A stretch of 64,000 nt of DNA, from the NCBI GenBank assembly GCA_000507305.1, contig DF241131.1:23337-87336 (forward strand), in the 5' to 3' direction. Of the stretch, positions 1 to 10,801 are shown in pieces. Source of the stretch: Breviolum minutum Mf 1.05b.01 (Eukaryota > Sar > Dinophyceae > Suessiales > Symbiodiniaceae). Under the pieces are notes generated by a model. That model saw only the letters and a list, made by a program, of their open reading frames with translations. It was not told the DNA's origin and did no database searches. Within the stretch, counting starts at the first letter, position 1, and each line of letters opens with the position of its first letter. The position numbers and the translations under genes are program-made.

Positions 1-298
1 ACGTCAGGTAATTGGCTGATCTCAAGGGCACTTGTTGTGTAGGAATTGATGGTCTCAGAATGACGGACCTTGATTTGATGTGACAAATGGAACTGTTCTT
101 GTTCTGTGCAAATTAGGAATCACATATGATATGAATTATCACCACAGTGTCTTTGTTGAGTTTCTTCGTTTATCTCTTCCCTTATGTATCAAGGTTGTTG
201 CATCTCTCTTGATGTTGACGTTGCGTTTGACCCAACTGTTTTGTAGTTATATACATGCCAATCAATTGCCCTTGCCTTTTCGTGGCTGGAGTCCCCAG

Positions 299-344
299 GG
301 CAGCACCAGTACCTTTGGCCGAGTGGTTGGAAAAGGCCAAGAAG
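299..344 (+). CDS. Exon-like island
   Basis: Flanked by CCCCAG and AAG|GTTAGC. The likely frame reads AAPVPLAEWLEKAKK. All three frames are open over this short length, so the frame is a judgement from composition. Confidence 0.3.
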
Positions 345-386
345 GTTAGCCACTTACAACGCAAAGATGCATCTTGGTGAAGATGA

Positions 387-482
387 CACGGTGGTGGTTT
401 CACATATTTTTTATTTTCACCCCGAAAATTGGGGAAGATTCCCATTTTGACTAATATTTTTCAAATGGGTTGAACCCACCAA
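387..482. repeat. HP-A hairpin
   Basis: Ends GTGGTGGTTTC and its complement; consensus tips are CTAG. Flanked by a 14-bp direct repeat CTTGGTGAAGATGA at 373-386 and 483-496. Confidence 0.8.
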
Positions 483-504
483 CTTGGTGAAGATGAAGTG
501 TCGA

Positions 505-639
505 TCCCTAAGACTCCGGTCGACCTCTCCCGTATCGAATAGGATTTTTCGGGTTGAAAAAACCCATCCGAAAAAGAATAGGAATGAATGTAGGGGTAAT
601 CCCGGATTCTTAGGACATACCGTAGGATTCTTAGGGGAT
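505..639. repeat. HP-F hairpin
   Basis: GATCCCTAAGACTCC to GTAGGATTCTTAGGGG with CCCGGATTCTTAGGACATAC inside. Confidence 0.75.
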
Positions 640-753
640 GGAAATGAGGGGAATAAGGTTACTGGGGCCAGTAGGTTGACCAACCATTCATGCATTGCAT
701 TGAAAAGTTCCACGGATTCTATGGGGGACCCCCCCGGAGTTTCAAAAATATTA

Positions 754-855
754 GACCCCCGAAAACTAACATGACTAACTGGAACATCTCCATGTTCAAT
801 AGGAAATACATCTTCAAATGGTGGATTTTGCAGCCAGTCATGTTAGGTTTCGGGG
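754..855. repeat. HP-C hairpin
   Basis: CCCCCGAAAACTAACATGAC to TCATGTTAGGTTTCGGGG. Confidence 0.75.
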
Positions 856-993
856 ATATAGCAGGTGGTTGTTGTTTGTAATGCTGGTGGTATATAACTA
901 AGGAGGTGGCATATATCCCAAACACTGAATGTATGGTATATTTACATGTGCATTATTTACCATGAACATGAACCATTCATGTATCTAAGGTTG

Positions 994-1112
994 TTTCAAC
1001 ACACCTTTGGAGCAAACCCCTAAACCTTTACCAACAGGTTGTAAAGGGAATCCTGTCATAGTTGGGTAGGGGGATTGCCTGGGGTGTGCTCCAGGGGTGT
1101 GTTGTAACTTTC
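994..1112. repeat. HP-R hairpin
   Basis: TTTCAACACACCTTTGGAGC to GTGCTCCAGGGGTGTGTTG. Confidence 0.75.
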
Positions 1113-1473
1113 TTGGAATGTAGGTAAATAGACCAGCCCCATGGAGTGTGTCACCTATGGGATTATTTTGCTTTTGACCTGGTTGGTGACCCATCCTGGC
1201 ACATCCCATCTTAAGGGAAGGTGCTAGAGTTTTCCCAAACTCAAAAACAAAAAACATACCACAATTTTGTCATCCGACGATTCTCAACGGAATTTTTCCA
1301 TGTTTTTGTAAATCGCGGAGTTTCAGCCTTGAGCAAACCCTAAAGTCTCACAGTTATCCCCTTCACCTTCAACACACTGATGACTCCCTCAGGAAGCCCA
1401 TAAGTACATGATCCAATGACGTCGCAAGTTGCTAAAACCAAATCTGTAAATCTTCGGACTGGATCAAAAGGAA

Positions 1474-1626
1474 AACCCTACTTGGAGGAAAATCCCAGTT
1501 AGTAAGTAGTTAGTAACCCCTATTTATAAGCCATGAACAGGCCATTTGGAAAGGACATAGCCCTAGTTAGGGGACCTACCGTGGTTCTTAACTATACTCA
1601 CTAACTGGGATGTTCCTCCAAGTAGA
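1474..1626. repeat. HP-I hairpin
   Basis: CCTACTTGGAGGAAAATCCC to GGGATGTTCCTCCAAGTAG. Confidence 0.85.
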
Positions 1627-2006
1627 AAACCTTACCGTGGACACCCCCCTCGCCTTAAAAATCCCATAATGTAAATATTATCTCTCCGTAGGTCCCGTAG
1701 GTATGCACAGGTGGAGCTTTGGTGTCTTAAACATCGGCATGTGAACCACTAACCTTGGGGGGAAATCTTGCGAATGCTAGTTCATTTACTTTGACAGTTA
1801 AAAATCTAGGTTTATATATTTGACAGGTTTTATATCTATATAATCATCTATATAAACGCTGGTATATGTACATAGAGATTTAAATACACAAACTGTCACG
1901 TAAACACTTTGCGTAGATATATTTTCGTATATGTGCGGTGTTTACAATTATATATGCTATATTGCTTGATTGCATCATACTATATATGTGCATATATTTT
2001 ATTTAT

Positions 2007-2031
2007 GATATATATATATATATATATATAT
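2007..2031. repeat. (TA)n microsatellite
   Basis: About 12 TA units. Similar runs at 2595-2615, 28270-28287 and 37677-37696. Confidence 0.9.
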
Positions 2032-2064
2032 GTATGCATTATATCTTCACTTGCCTCTTTACCC

Positions 2065-2160
2065 CTTTCGCCCAAAAAGCCCATTCACTTGCCCAGGATT
2101 TGCCCTTTAAAGACGTGGAAGCGGCATATTTGGGTCTCTGGGCTTCTAGAAGTTCATGAG
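2065..2160 (+). CDS. Exon-like island
   Basis: Reads AHSLAQDLPFKDVEAAYLGL and ends at TGA. It lies between an AT repeat and an HP-L hairpin. A second frame is also open. No family recognised. Confidence 0.3.
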
Positions 2161-2182
2161 GTTTGTATGGGGAAGCAACAAA

Positions 2183-2313
2183 CCCTAGACGTCCAAACTC
2201 CTACAGTCATACCTGGTGAGTATCGGTGTGAAAGGAAGCCCTAAAAACCAACCGTCAGGAGATGTGAAAGGGGATTCAAATACCTCCACAAAAGGTGTTT
2301 AGAAGAATAGGGA
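2183..2313. repeat. HP-L hairpin
   Basis: CCCTAGACGTCCAAAC with CCTGGTGAGTATCGG; right end GTTTAGAAGAATAGGG. Confidence 0.6.
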
Positions 2314-2488
2314 AAATTCTAACTTCATTGGTTTGTTTTTGTATGGTCATTTTTTGAGGGTGATGTGTTTCTTGGGAAAAAAACATCAGCTAATGACACC
2401 TGTTAAAACAATACTTTCTTCAACTGTGTGGTTCAATCACCATCTAGGAATAGAATTTTAGGGGTGGTTGGTGCTTGTTCAGAGTTTA

Positions 2489-2593
2489 TACCCTCCGGTA
2501 AACTAACATAGCAATGGAAAATGGACCCTTTGAAGATGTATTTCCTATTGAACATGGGGATTTTCCATGGCTATGTTAGTTTACCAGAGGGTG
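2489..2593. repeat. HP-C hairpin
   Basis: TACCCTCCGGTAAACTAACA to TGTTAGTTTACCAGAGGGT, next to a TA run. Confidence 0.85.
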
Positions 2594-3054
2594 TATATAT
2601 ATATATATATATATATTACATAAATATATCACAAGCACGCCTTTTTTTTTCAAAAAAACGCATGGAATGAATCCACCCAAAAAACTCAACCCTTTCCCTC
2701 TGATCAAACCTCACACCATCGGTGGGAAACTGAGGTTTCTTGGATGGTCGAACCTTAGCTTTGAAACTCGGTGGATTTTTTTGAAAGAAGATGATGCGAA
2801 TGGGTTGAGTTAGGTTGAGTTGAGTTGAGTTGTGGTTGGGTTGGGGTTGGGTGACTTTTTTCAAATAAAAGGGTGTCAAAAATGGATTCCTTAAGATATA
2901 AGTCACGTGTTGTTTCATGATATGTTGGTGAAGGTTGGGGGTTGTTGTTTTTGACATGTTCAAACAAAAAAGGGTGAGGGTTGGTTCAAGAAATTGGTCT
3001 AGCTTAGACTTGTATGATAATAAAGTCTAAAGACACATTGGCAATGAACAATAA

Positions 3055-3175
3055 GGTATACAGGGGATGAAATCCTACACAACTATGTGGTGATTTTGAT
3101 AAACCATTATAAGGATCCCTATTAAACAAGCAGTATATTGGAAAGTAAGGCCGTTTTTTTTTTGCAGCTCACTTG
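3055..3175. repeat. HP-K hairpin-like element
   Basis: GGGGATGAAATCCTACACAA with TGGAAAGTAAGGCCG near the right end. Confidence 0.65.
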
Positions 3176-3405
3176 GTGTCCATTTTATTCATGATATGCA
3201 CTAGAACAGTACCTAGTGAAGGTTTGATATTATAGGGATTTCCATTGCTCAAAAACAAAATAATCCTGGTGGTGACTGGCATCCTGAATGGGGGGTCTAT
3301 CTTCTAGAGGATATTTCCACCGCTCTCATTTTTCTGGTGAAGCTGTATGGATACCGATGTACAAAGATCATCTACCCATTTTTTTACTACCTAATACCCC
3401 TCACA

Positions 3406-3522
3406 ATGACGACAAGGGGTGCAGAAGTCTTGGGCATCAACCCGTCCGAGATGCGAGTCTCGCAAAGAAAAAAGCGACCTATCTTCTCCGCTGGTTACTT
3501 CACCCCCAAGTGGTGGTGGTGA
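3406..3522 (+). CDS. Exon-like island
   Basis: GC-richer island with the frame GAEVLGINPSEMRVSQRKKR, followed by an IFSAGYFTP stretch. No recognised domain; boundaries uncertain. Confidence 0.3.
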   Translation: MTTRGAEVLGINPSEMRVSQRKKRPIFSAGYFTPKWWW

Positions 3523-3887
3523 TTGTGGTGGGGGAATTCCTTCCAAACTCCGTTTTTAGTCCAGGTTTTTGGAGAGGTATACAGTAATTAGTCCAGGGTA
3601 CACCCCCGAAATTTAACAAATCGCCCCTGAAAATTGATGGTTGGGAGATTGCTTTTTTGTGGGGCCTGGTGACTTTTCAGGGGTAAACTCGCCGTTAAAC
3701 ATCAGGTGGGTAAATATGCAAATAGGTTATAGCCCCAATATACACCTTCTATAAGAAGGTGACATATCCCATTTACTAACCACTTGCTAAGCATTTACTA
3801 GGACATCCAGCAAGTATATATACAAATCATACACACATCTCCTCTCCCCCAACCTGTTTTTTTTTGTATTCCGCACCAAAAAAAGGA

Positions 3888-4021
3888 AGCCCTAGGGATC
3901 CTGGCTCACCGAAACTCAGAATGGTTTCATGGAACCTAAATACCTTTCGTTTCGGTTCGGTGATTTAATACACCCCAATCAGCTCATCATCTGAGGTTCG
4001 GTGAGCCAGGATCCTTAGGGA
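3888..4021. repeat. HP-G hairpin
   Basis: CCCTAGGGATCCTGGCTCAC to GTGAGCCAGGATCCTTAGGG. Confidence 0.85.
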
Positions 4022-4057
4022 AGGTTAACAAAAACAAAACCCCAAAACCCAAAACAC

Positions 4058-4177
4058 CACGGTCACTTGAGGAGTGAAGCTGAGCTGGAAGCTGCTGAAG
4101 CACAATTGGAAGTCGCCTTAGCGGCACAGCAGCAAGCCACGGATCGGTATGAGGAGGCCGACCGATGCTGCAGATGA
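4058..4177 (+). CDS. Exon-like island, helical Glu/Ala-rich
   Basis: Reads EAELEAAEAQLEVALAAQQQ and continues ATDRYEEADR, a clear amphipathic, coiled-coil-like composition. It directly follows an HP-G hairpin (3888-4021). Family not identifiable from this length. Confidence 0.4.
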   Translation, partial: HGHLRSEAELEAAEAQLEVALAAQQQATDRYEEADRCCR

Positions 4178-5240
4178 GTCGATGGGCTTCCAGGAAAGCT
4201 GTATGGTATGGGTTGTTTGAGACGCCCAAAACTGGTGGTAGAACGCAGTGGGTAGTTTATTATAATCTATTTTGTTTGTTGTTTTTTTCAATGAAGTGAA
4301 AATTTGGACCAGTTTTCCAGTGTTTAGGTATGGCGAAAGGTATAGTTGATATTGTTCAGCCATTTTTTTTCCTTGGGGGCAAGCTGGCAGATGGTGTTGG
4401 GGAAAAGGTATGTATATTGCATGAAGGCATCTTTTCAGGTGCCTAAAAACCAGGTGGAAAAAGAAAAACATTAAAATCAAATCCCCCTAAAAAAATGGTA
4501 GGTTTTGGGAGCCCTATATGTTTTTTTTTGTATGGGATACTACTTGCTTTTATTTGGGGGGAGTTGAAAAAAAATCCCCCCCATAACTCCCATTATATAA
4601 CTCTTAAAGTCATTGAAAACGACGTGGGTTTTGACGTTTTTTTTGGTTGTTTTAAAAAGAGGCCTGGGCTCGAAGTGGCATTGACCAGGCAAGGAGTGGA
4701 GTTTTCGGGTTTTCGGCTTAGGAAGTCAGCGGAAACGGCAAGGATGTCCAATTGGGACGGAAGTTGCTATAGCGGAATCATGGTGAACGGATCGAATGGG
4801 TTATTTCACCTGCTTATAAATGGAGTATATTGGGGTTATAACCTATACTTACTAACCATTGATCCTATCTTCCAACTGGACATCCAAGTAGATACAGGTA
4901 GGGGTATGGGTTTTACAACTCCACTTGTAGGGGTGAAATATATAACCATTTTTCACAACCATTTGGGGAATATGTTGTATGATTTTTGGTATTCCTTGGG
5001 ATATTGATTCCATTGATCCGATCACTTCCGTCCCGAGAGGTTTCCGCTAACATGGGCCCTAAGAGTGATGCTTTCCAATACAGGGTGGGCCCCCTACCAG
5101 CTATAAACTATATAAGTGAAGTTATATCCCGTGTGAATATGGTTATAACCCTAATTAATCTAGTTACCCAATTTATAATGGCCATGTATAAGGAATATAA
5201 TTTATAACTCCATCTATACTTCATAGGGGCCCACCTTGTA

Positions 5241-5310
5241 AGGATCCATGGTTGAAGTTTACGGTATTCATGTAGGTAAACATACCGTTCGTCCCATGGA
5301 TCCTATGGGT
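5241..5310. repeat. HP-E hairpin
   Basis: AGGATCCATGG to CCATGGATCCTATGGG around CATGTAGGTAAACATACC. Confidence 0.65.
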
Positions 5311-5321
5311 TATGGCTGATC

Positions 5322-5454
5322 AAACCCCCTGATCGGATCTGATCCGGTATGTCCCAAGAATCCGGGATGAAACCCCGAACTCATCCTATGACCTGGGGAT
5401 GGGATGTTTCGACCATCAATCCTACTGTAAGGATGGCGTCTGGATTCTTAGGGT
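5322..5454. repeat. HP-F hairpin
   Basis: GGTATGTCCCAAGAATCCGG and right end TCTGGATTCTTAGGG. Confidence 0.7.
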
Positions 5455-5463
5455 GTTATAAGT

Positions 5464-5590
5464 AGGGGCCCATAACTCCACTTGTACGGGTCAGTCACCC
5501 CAGTGAACCATTTAATGTTCGGCCATTTTATAGGGGTTATAATAAGTCATAACTGCATGTATAACTAGTAGGGGGTCCATCTTGTAGGGC
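5464..5590. repeat. HP-J hairpin
   Basis: GTAGGGGCCCATAACTCC to ACTAGTAGGGGGTCCATCTT. Confidence 0.65.
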
Positions 5591-5655
5591 ATGTTGTGGT
5601 TGGTTGAAGTGTTTTTTCTTTTCCGGAGGAATATCATTTCGACCAACCTAACATC

Positions 5656-5775
5656 AATGTATATACAAAGATTTAAAGGTACGCCAAGCAAATTTTTTGT
5701 ACGTTTCCTCGGTCTAGATGAACATGGTGCCAATACGAACCCGTCCTGTGTCGATCTTATTCACCGTCGGTGTTG
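5656..5775 (+). CDS. Exon-like island
   Basis: Frame contains KFFVRFLGLDEHGANTNPSC and ends DLIHRRC before TGA. The antisense strand is also open; + is preferred from composition. Confidence 0.28.
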
Positions 5776-6363
5776 ATTCTAAACTATCCCTAAGGCCCGA
5801 AAACGACGGACAGAACTAAAGCCACAAAATGTAGTGAATGGAATGATCTTCACTTTTGTAGTTGAGCAGGTTTTTTTTTTACAGGCAGTGAATCATCAAA
5901 CGTTTCAAGTACCTAAATTGGAGGTACTGTACCTTGTAAGGCTGTTTTGGAAGGTTGGGGTTTCCAGGACTTTTCCTCTAATGGTGTTTGACTTACAGAC
6001 ATAGAGTTTTTTTTTAGGCCATCCCAAAAATTCTAGCGCCCCGGAAGAAAAAGCTTGGAACCCCACACAAAAAAAAATTGGTGGGGTTTGTGAGATGTTC
6101 TTATCCTTAATTTGTCAGAAGGGCATTTTTTACGGTTCCAGCCGTTAGGAGTTTTTTTGGGGAAGTAAATGTACATCACACCTTCACTTTGACACCCCCA
6201 GAAATCAAATTCATCGTGGACAACTCTTGATTTTTCCCCCGGAAGTTTTACTAAAATTCTTCGGAAAACTCGGTGGGAAAGGAAGACGATCCGACTTCCT
6301 ATTGGGTCCCGGCAACTTTTCGGGGGTAAACTCGCTGTTAAATTTCGGGAGGGTAAACTTTAC

Positions 6364-6455
6364 AGATTCATACCATCCATGTATGGTATATTTACCTACA
6401 TTTGGTTATTTTTTTTTGGTAAAACATGATAAATGTAGGTACCTGGAACCAAAAT
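6364..6455. repeat. HP-E hairpin
   Basis: CCATCCATGTATGGTATATT and ATTTACCTACATTTGG shared with the other HP-E copies; right arm degraded. Confidence 0.65.
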
Positions 6456-6587
6456 GACCCTTGTTTTGATTGGAAAGGGCCTTGTTTTTGGAGGGTTGAA
6501 GCCCAAAAACAGAGGACAAATAGGTTCCAGGTAAATATGCCAATTTTCCATGGATGCTATGCGAAATTCATGTGCAAAAAATTCCAG

Positions 6588-6635
6588 GCTGCCACAGAGA
6601 AGGCGGAATTCAATCTCAGTATGGAGGAGGCGGGG
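6588..6635 (+). CDS. Short exon-like island
   Basis: Acceptor AATTCCAG, then AATEKAEFNLSMEEAG, then a possible GT donor at 6636. Confidence 0.3.
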
Positions 6636-6835
6636 GTTTTTACCGATTGCGGTTTTCCGCGGGGCAAATTTCCATCAACTTGGAGCCCCCGTAAACCCAT
6701 AGGATCCATGGGACGAAACGTTATATATTTACCTACATGAATGGTTGAAATTTGTGGTAAATGTACTATGTTTCTAGCAAATTTATGCAAATTTCATCTA
6801 TCCAAGAGGTTACTTGTGTTACTTGTATTTTTCAG

Positions 6836-6979
6836 GTCAAAACACTGTTTACGTCGCAACCTTTCTGGCAATCACTTCTGCCTGAGCCATGTGTCCAGGC
6901 AGAACATTTCGATGCAGAGCACAGCCATGACAAATTCGAAAGCCACGGTACCAAGAATGCTGGCGCACTTCCAGACAAG
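6836..6979 (+). CDS. Probable exon, 48 codons, phase 0 at both ends
   Basis: Acceptor TATTTTTCAG and donor ACAAG|GTCC bracket exactly 48 open codons. The end reads AEHFDAEHSHDKFESHGTKN followed by AGALPDK. No family recognised. Another frame is also open, so the frame is likely but not certain. Confidence 0.4.
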
Positions 6980-7283
6980 GTCCAATTTTTTTTGGTTGCG
7001 GGCTTGAAAAAACACTTTTCCCCTCCCAACGTCAGGAGGTATTTGGAAGACTAGGGTAAGGGATGAAATGCTACCCGCCCTAAGAATCATGGGATCTCAA
7101 AACTGGTGGTTTGGAGATCCCTGACCCCTGCTATACACATCCCAACCCCTCTATAGCAGGGTCCAGTGATTCTCAGGGCAGGTATTTTTCGGGATTATCA
7201 TGAATTCCGTATCCCGAAACCTGCGGGGTTTTGTTGCCGTTGCTCACCTGTAGGATGATTTCACCCTATACTCTTCGATCTTA

Positions 7284-7383
7284 TACCTGGATCTTCCAAG
7301 TGTGTGTTAAAAAATTGTGTTTCTTCACCAAAAAACCTACCAATTTGGGCAGACATTTTGCATAGAGAAGATCCAGGTATGTT
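7284..7383. repeat. HP-S hairpin
   Basis: TATACCTGGATCTTCC to GAAGATCCAGGTATG. Confidence 0.75.
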
Positions 7384-7407
7384 TGGATTTCATGAAATGT
7401 CGAATGA

Positions 7408-7519
7408 GGGTTTTGTTGCCGTTGCTCACATTATTTCTCGCCAGGTGGTGTCTCGCGATCGATGGCTTGCTGCCCGCAATACTGAGGAACGTGCGCGTGA
7501 GGTGGGCTTTGAATGTGAG
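7408..7519 (+). CDS. Probable exon starting in a 22-bp direct repeat
   Basis: Reads GFVAVAHIISRQVVSRDRWL and then AARNTEERAREVGFECE before a GAG|GT donor. Its first 22 bases (7408-7429) repeat 7226-7247, across an HP-S hairpin. Family not recognised. Confidence 0.45.
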
Positions 7520-7640
7520 GTTTTTCTGGTGGTTATATGGGGCTTTCCTAAAATGGTGGGTTTCCCCAACAAACCCATGGGTTTTTCTACTATTTTGGGG
7601 GAACCACTATTTTTTTGGAAGCACCCAGTTCAGGCATATA

Positions 7641-7780
7641 CAGGAAGTTAGGATCAACGGATGTCCCAGGAAGTTAGTAAATGAGTCATCACCGTTATAA
7701 CCTACTTATAAATAGGGTATATAAGGGGTTATAACCAATTTACTAATCATTGATCCTAACTTCCAACGGGACATACAAGT
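7641..7780. repeat. HP-H hairpin
   Basis: GGAAGTTAGGATCAACGG to ATTGATCCTAACTTCCAACG. Confidence 0.75.
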
Positions 7781-8058
7781 ATACCGTGGTCATTAAATTA
7801 CCCCGTGGTCAAAGTGCAGGGCACAGTCCCCAGAAGGTAGGTTGATGCAAGGCTTAAAAGCTTTTATAAACCAATACATAGTAACTATGCCATCTACTTT
7901 TTACCCTGGTGTACCCATACCCGTTCCCAGATGCTTCATGAATCATGAATAGTTTTTCCCAAGCCATTTCCCCGTAAGACTGTGGGCCATGTTTCTCTTA
8001 TGTGGGTAAATAATCCATACGTGGAGCATCTGGGTTTGCTAAAATTAACATACCCTTA

Positions 8059-8160
8059 CCCTTACCATCCATGTATGGTATATTTACCTACATTTGGTTG
8101 TTTTTAATGGTAAAATATGGTGAATGTAGGTAAATATACCATACATGGATGGTAAGGGAT
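8059..8160. repeat. HP-E hairpin
   Basis: TTACCATCCATGTATGG to CCATACATGGATGGTAA, almost perfect. Confidence 0.85.
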
Positions 8161-8241
8161 AGCAATGGAATATCCCCATGTTCAATAGGAAATACATCGC
8201 CAAAAACTCCATTTTCCAGCCAGCTATGTTAGGAACTACCA
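8160..8241. repeat. HP-C hairpin, truncated left
   Basis: Shares the core GTTCAATAGGAAATACATC; begins against an HP-E copy. Confidence 0.65.
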
Positions 8242-8920
8242 GAGTGTATTGCAGGGATACCCCATGGTCAGAATGTATGGCTAACCGTCCCCAAAAGGTA
8301 GGTTAATACATGGCTTATATAAACCAATACAAGGTAACTGTGCCATCTACTTTTACCTTGGTGTATATATATATATAGAACAATGCAAGTCTATGGCTAA
8401 TTTCAGCGGATTCGTTTTCAACATGCATTGTTTGGAACCCTTACGTACAGCTTATATAGGTGAGGATTCCTCCATTTTAGGTACTCGTACCTGAAATGTT
8501 TGGTGATGATTTGGAAGATCCAGCTATTAGAATTTCAGCCAATTTTGGTACAATTTTCATGTATGATAAACGGTCTGGATGTTGTTGTGTTTGGTTTGGG
8601 AAATCTCATCGCCAAAAACCGGCCTAGCCAAACCCAAAACTATCTCGACTTCAACAACAAAAAATAACCTTCCCTACAAGGTGGGCCCGGGAAAACCAAG
8701 TTACAAGTAGGATCAAGTAGGGGCCCATGTCACTTCTAGGATTCTAAGATTCTAGGGGTGAAATTAACCCCAGTTTTCCCGATTTATTTTAGGAAATTCA
8801 TAAGGGTTACTCCCCTGAAAATTAACATATCCCCTGAAAAATGATGGTTGGAAGATGAAATTTCCTTTTAAAATGGTCCCTTTTAGGGGGACATTCGTTC
8901 ATTTTTGGGAGGGTACTTGG

Positions 8921-9080
8921 AGGTTGGAGGATCATCCCCGGACTTGTAAGTGGTTAGGATCGCTCCTATTTATTTCAGCCATGAAGGAAGTTCGGCCATT
9001 TGGAAGGGTTACCACAACCCGATCCTTAGGGGACAACAACAATGACCATGGTTACTATTGACTTGCAAGTCCTGGGATGA
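8921..9080. repeat. HP-I hairpin
   Basis: TTGGAGGATCATCCCCGGAC to GTCCTGGGATGATCCTTCAA. Confidence 0.8.
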
Positions 9081-9237
9081 TCCTTCAAGTATACTTCCCC
9101 GAAAACTAACGGCTGGAACCTAAAAAAATCATGGTTTCCAATAATAGGAATCTCATTTTGCAGGGACCTATTTTCAGGTGCCATCGCCGTTCGTCTTCGG
9201 GGGTTGAAACCCCTTGGGCTTCCCCCAATTCCCCCAG

Positions 9238-9300
9238 GCCACGAAGAAGCAACGTGATGTGGGCCGTAGCAGTGCACGTGATGCTAAACAAGAAGCTGCA
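9238..9300 (+). CDS. Probable exon, 21 codons
   Basis: Acceptor CCCCCAG, then 21 codons starting ATKKQRDVGRSSARDAKQEA, then donor GTACCA. A second open frame is possible. Confidence 0.35.
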
Positions 9301-9566
9301 GTACCAGCATGAGGCACATTGCGGATGTGTGTTGGTTGGCTACTAAAAAAATATATACCCTGGAAGTCAAAGACTATTAATTAAACATATAATAGTTCGA
9401 TCCCTATTTTGGATGATTAAGATACTTAAAAGCATCGTCTTTGGTGAAAAAACCTCCTTAAAAGATTTGCCCCAGATAGTTTTCAGATATCCACCTTTGA
9501 CTTATAGCTTTTTTGCTACGGATTTGATTTTCGTGGATTTTTTTGTTCCCGTTCCTCGGGTTGAAG

Positions 9567-9624
9567 TCACATTTTCCCACCGTTGCACTTCCCTGCCGGT
9601 TGTGAGGTGTTCGACTTAAACATG
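9567..9624 (+). CDS. Probable exon with strong donor
   Basis: Reads PLHFPAGCEVFDLNM and ends at ATG|GTGAGTGATG, a consensus donor. Confidence 0.4.
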
Positions 9625-9868
9625 GTGAGTGATGATGCTAAAAAGCGGATTTCAAAAAAAAGGCATGGCGAATGAGGAAGTGGCGTCTTGTACCATGTGC
9701 CACCTGAGATTGCATGAAATGTTTTGTTTCGTTTGTTTTTGTTCTTTTTTCTTGAAAAGATAAAGGTGAGAGACAAGCACATCATGAGTTTTTGGTTGGA
9801 ACTCCCCCCTCAATTTACATGAGATGATCAGTTATATCAGTTGGAATCTGTGTCATGGGCTTTCGACA

Positions 9869-9996
9869 TACTTGGATGTCCCGTTGGAAGATAGGATCAA
9901 TGGTTAGTAAATGGGTTATAACCCCAATATTACCCCATTTATAAGTAGGTGGCATCACCCATTTACTAACCATTGATCCTAACTTCCAACGGGACT
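9869..9996. repeat. HP-H hairpin
   Basis: ACTTGGATGTCCCGTTGGAA to TTCCAACGGGACTTC. Confidence 0.85.
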
Positions 9997-10096
9997 TCAA
10001 AATACAGGACACCTCTCCAACTTAGGGATATCATATTTTGTACGAAGGAGATTCATTTTTGCTGCAGTTGTGGTTTGTAGTTTCTTCCCTTGGGTT

Positions 10097-10202
10097 CGTG
10101 GTTTCAAACTATATTTTAACATGCTTTCATGTTCACCCAGAAAATTGGGGAAGATTCCCATTTTTACTCATATTTTTCAAAGGGGTTGAAATTATCAACT
10201 AG
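10097..10202. repeat. HP-A hairpin
   Basis: Same core (ATTGGGGAAGATTCCCAT) and arms as other HP-A copies; right end CAACTAG. Confidence 0.7.
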
Positions 10203-10269
10203 TTACTAGTTCCCATCTTCCTAAACCTTCAAGGCGTTTTTTTCGGTCGTTTGTTGTTTTTCCTCCGCC

Positions 10270-10410
10270 GTCCTCATTTGGAGATGCCTACCCATTGTCG
10301 ACTGGAATTTCAACGGTCAATTCTAGCTGGTCAAATTTTTCAGCAAACAAGTGCTGAAGCAACTCAACTTTCCCCTGGATTGCTTTGCACCATAGTAAAT
10401 CGTATTTGGG
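10270..10410 (+). CDS. Exon-like island, strand uncertain
   Basis: The + frame contains LEFQRSILAGQIFQQTSAEA. The antisense frame is also open (KVELLQHLFAEKFDQLELTV). It lies upstream of the gene at 10802 and may belong to it. Confidence 0.25.
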
Positions 10411-10801
10411 GGAATACTTGTTACTTTTTCCAAGCATCTTTTGCAAATCTAAGTATATACAAGAATAGTCTACCCTGGAATTTTGGATGAAATAAGTCGG
10501 TATTAAACTACTAGTCACTAGTCTTTTTCGGTTCAAGACCATTGAGTCATGTGAGCCAGGAAAAAACACACTTATTTTCCAATATACTGATTGTTTAACA
10601 GGGATCCTTATAATGGTTGATTATAATCCCCCTTTAACTGTGTAGTATAATCATCCATATCAATATACCCTAAACAACTAGCGTTTATTTCATTGCTCCA
10701 TTATACACTCCCTAAAAATGATGGAAACCTCCAATTTAGATAGTCCGTGAAAACTAAGAACTGCCCTCTGAAAAATGTATGGTCAACCAATGGACTTCCA
10801 G

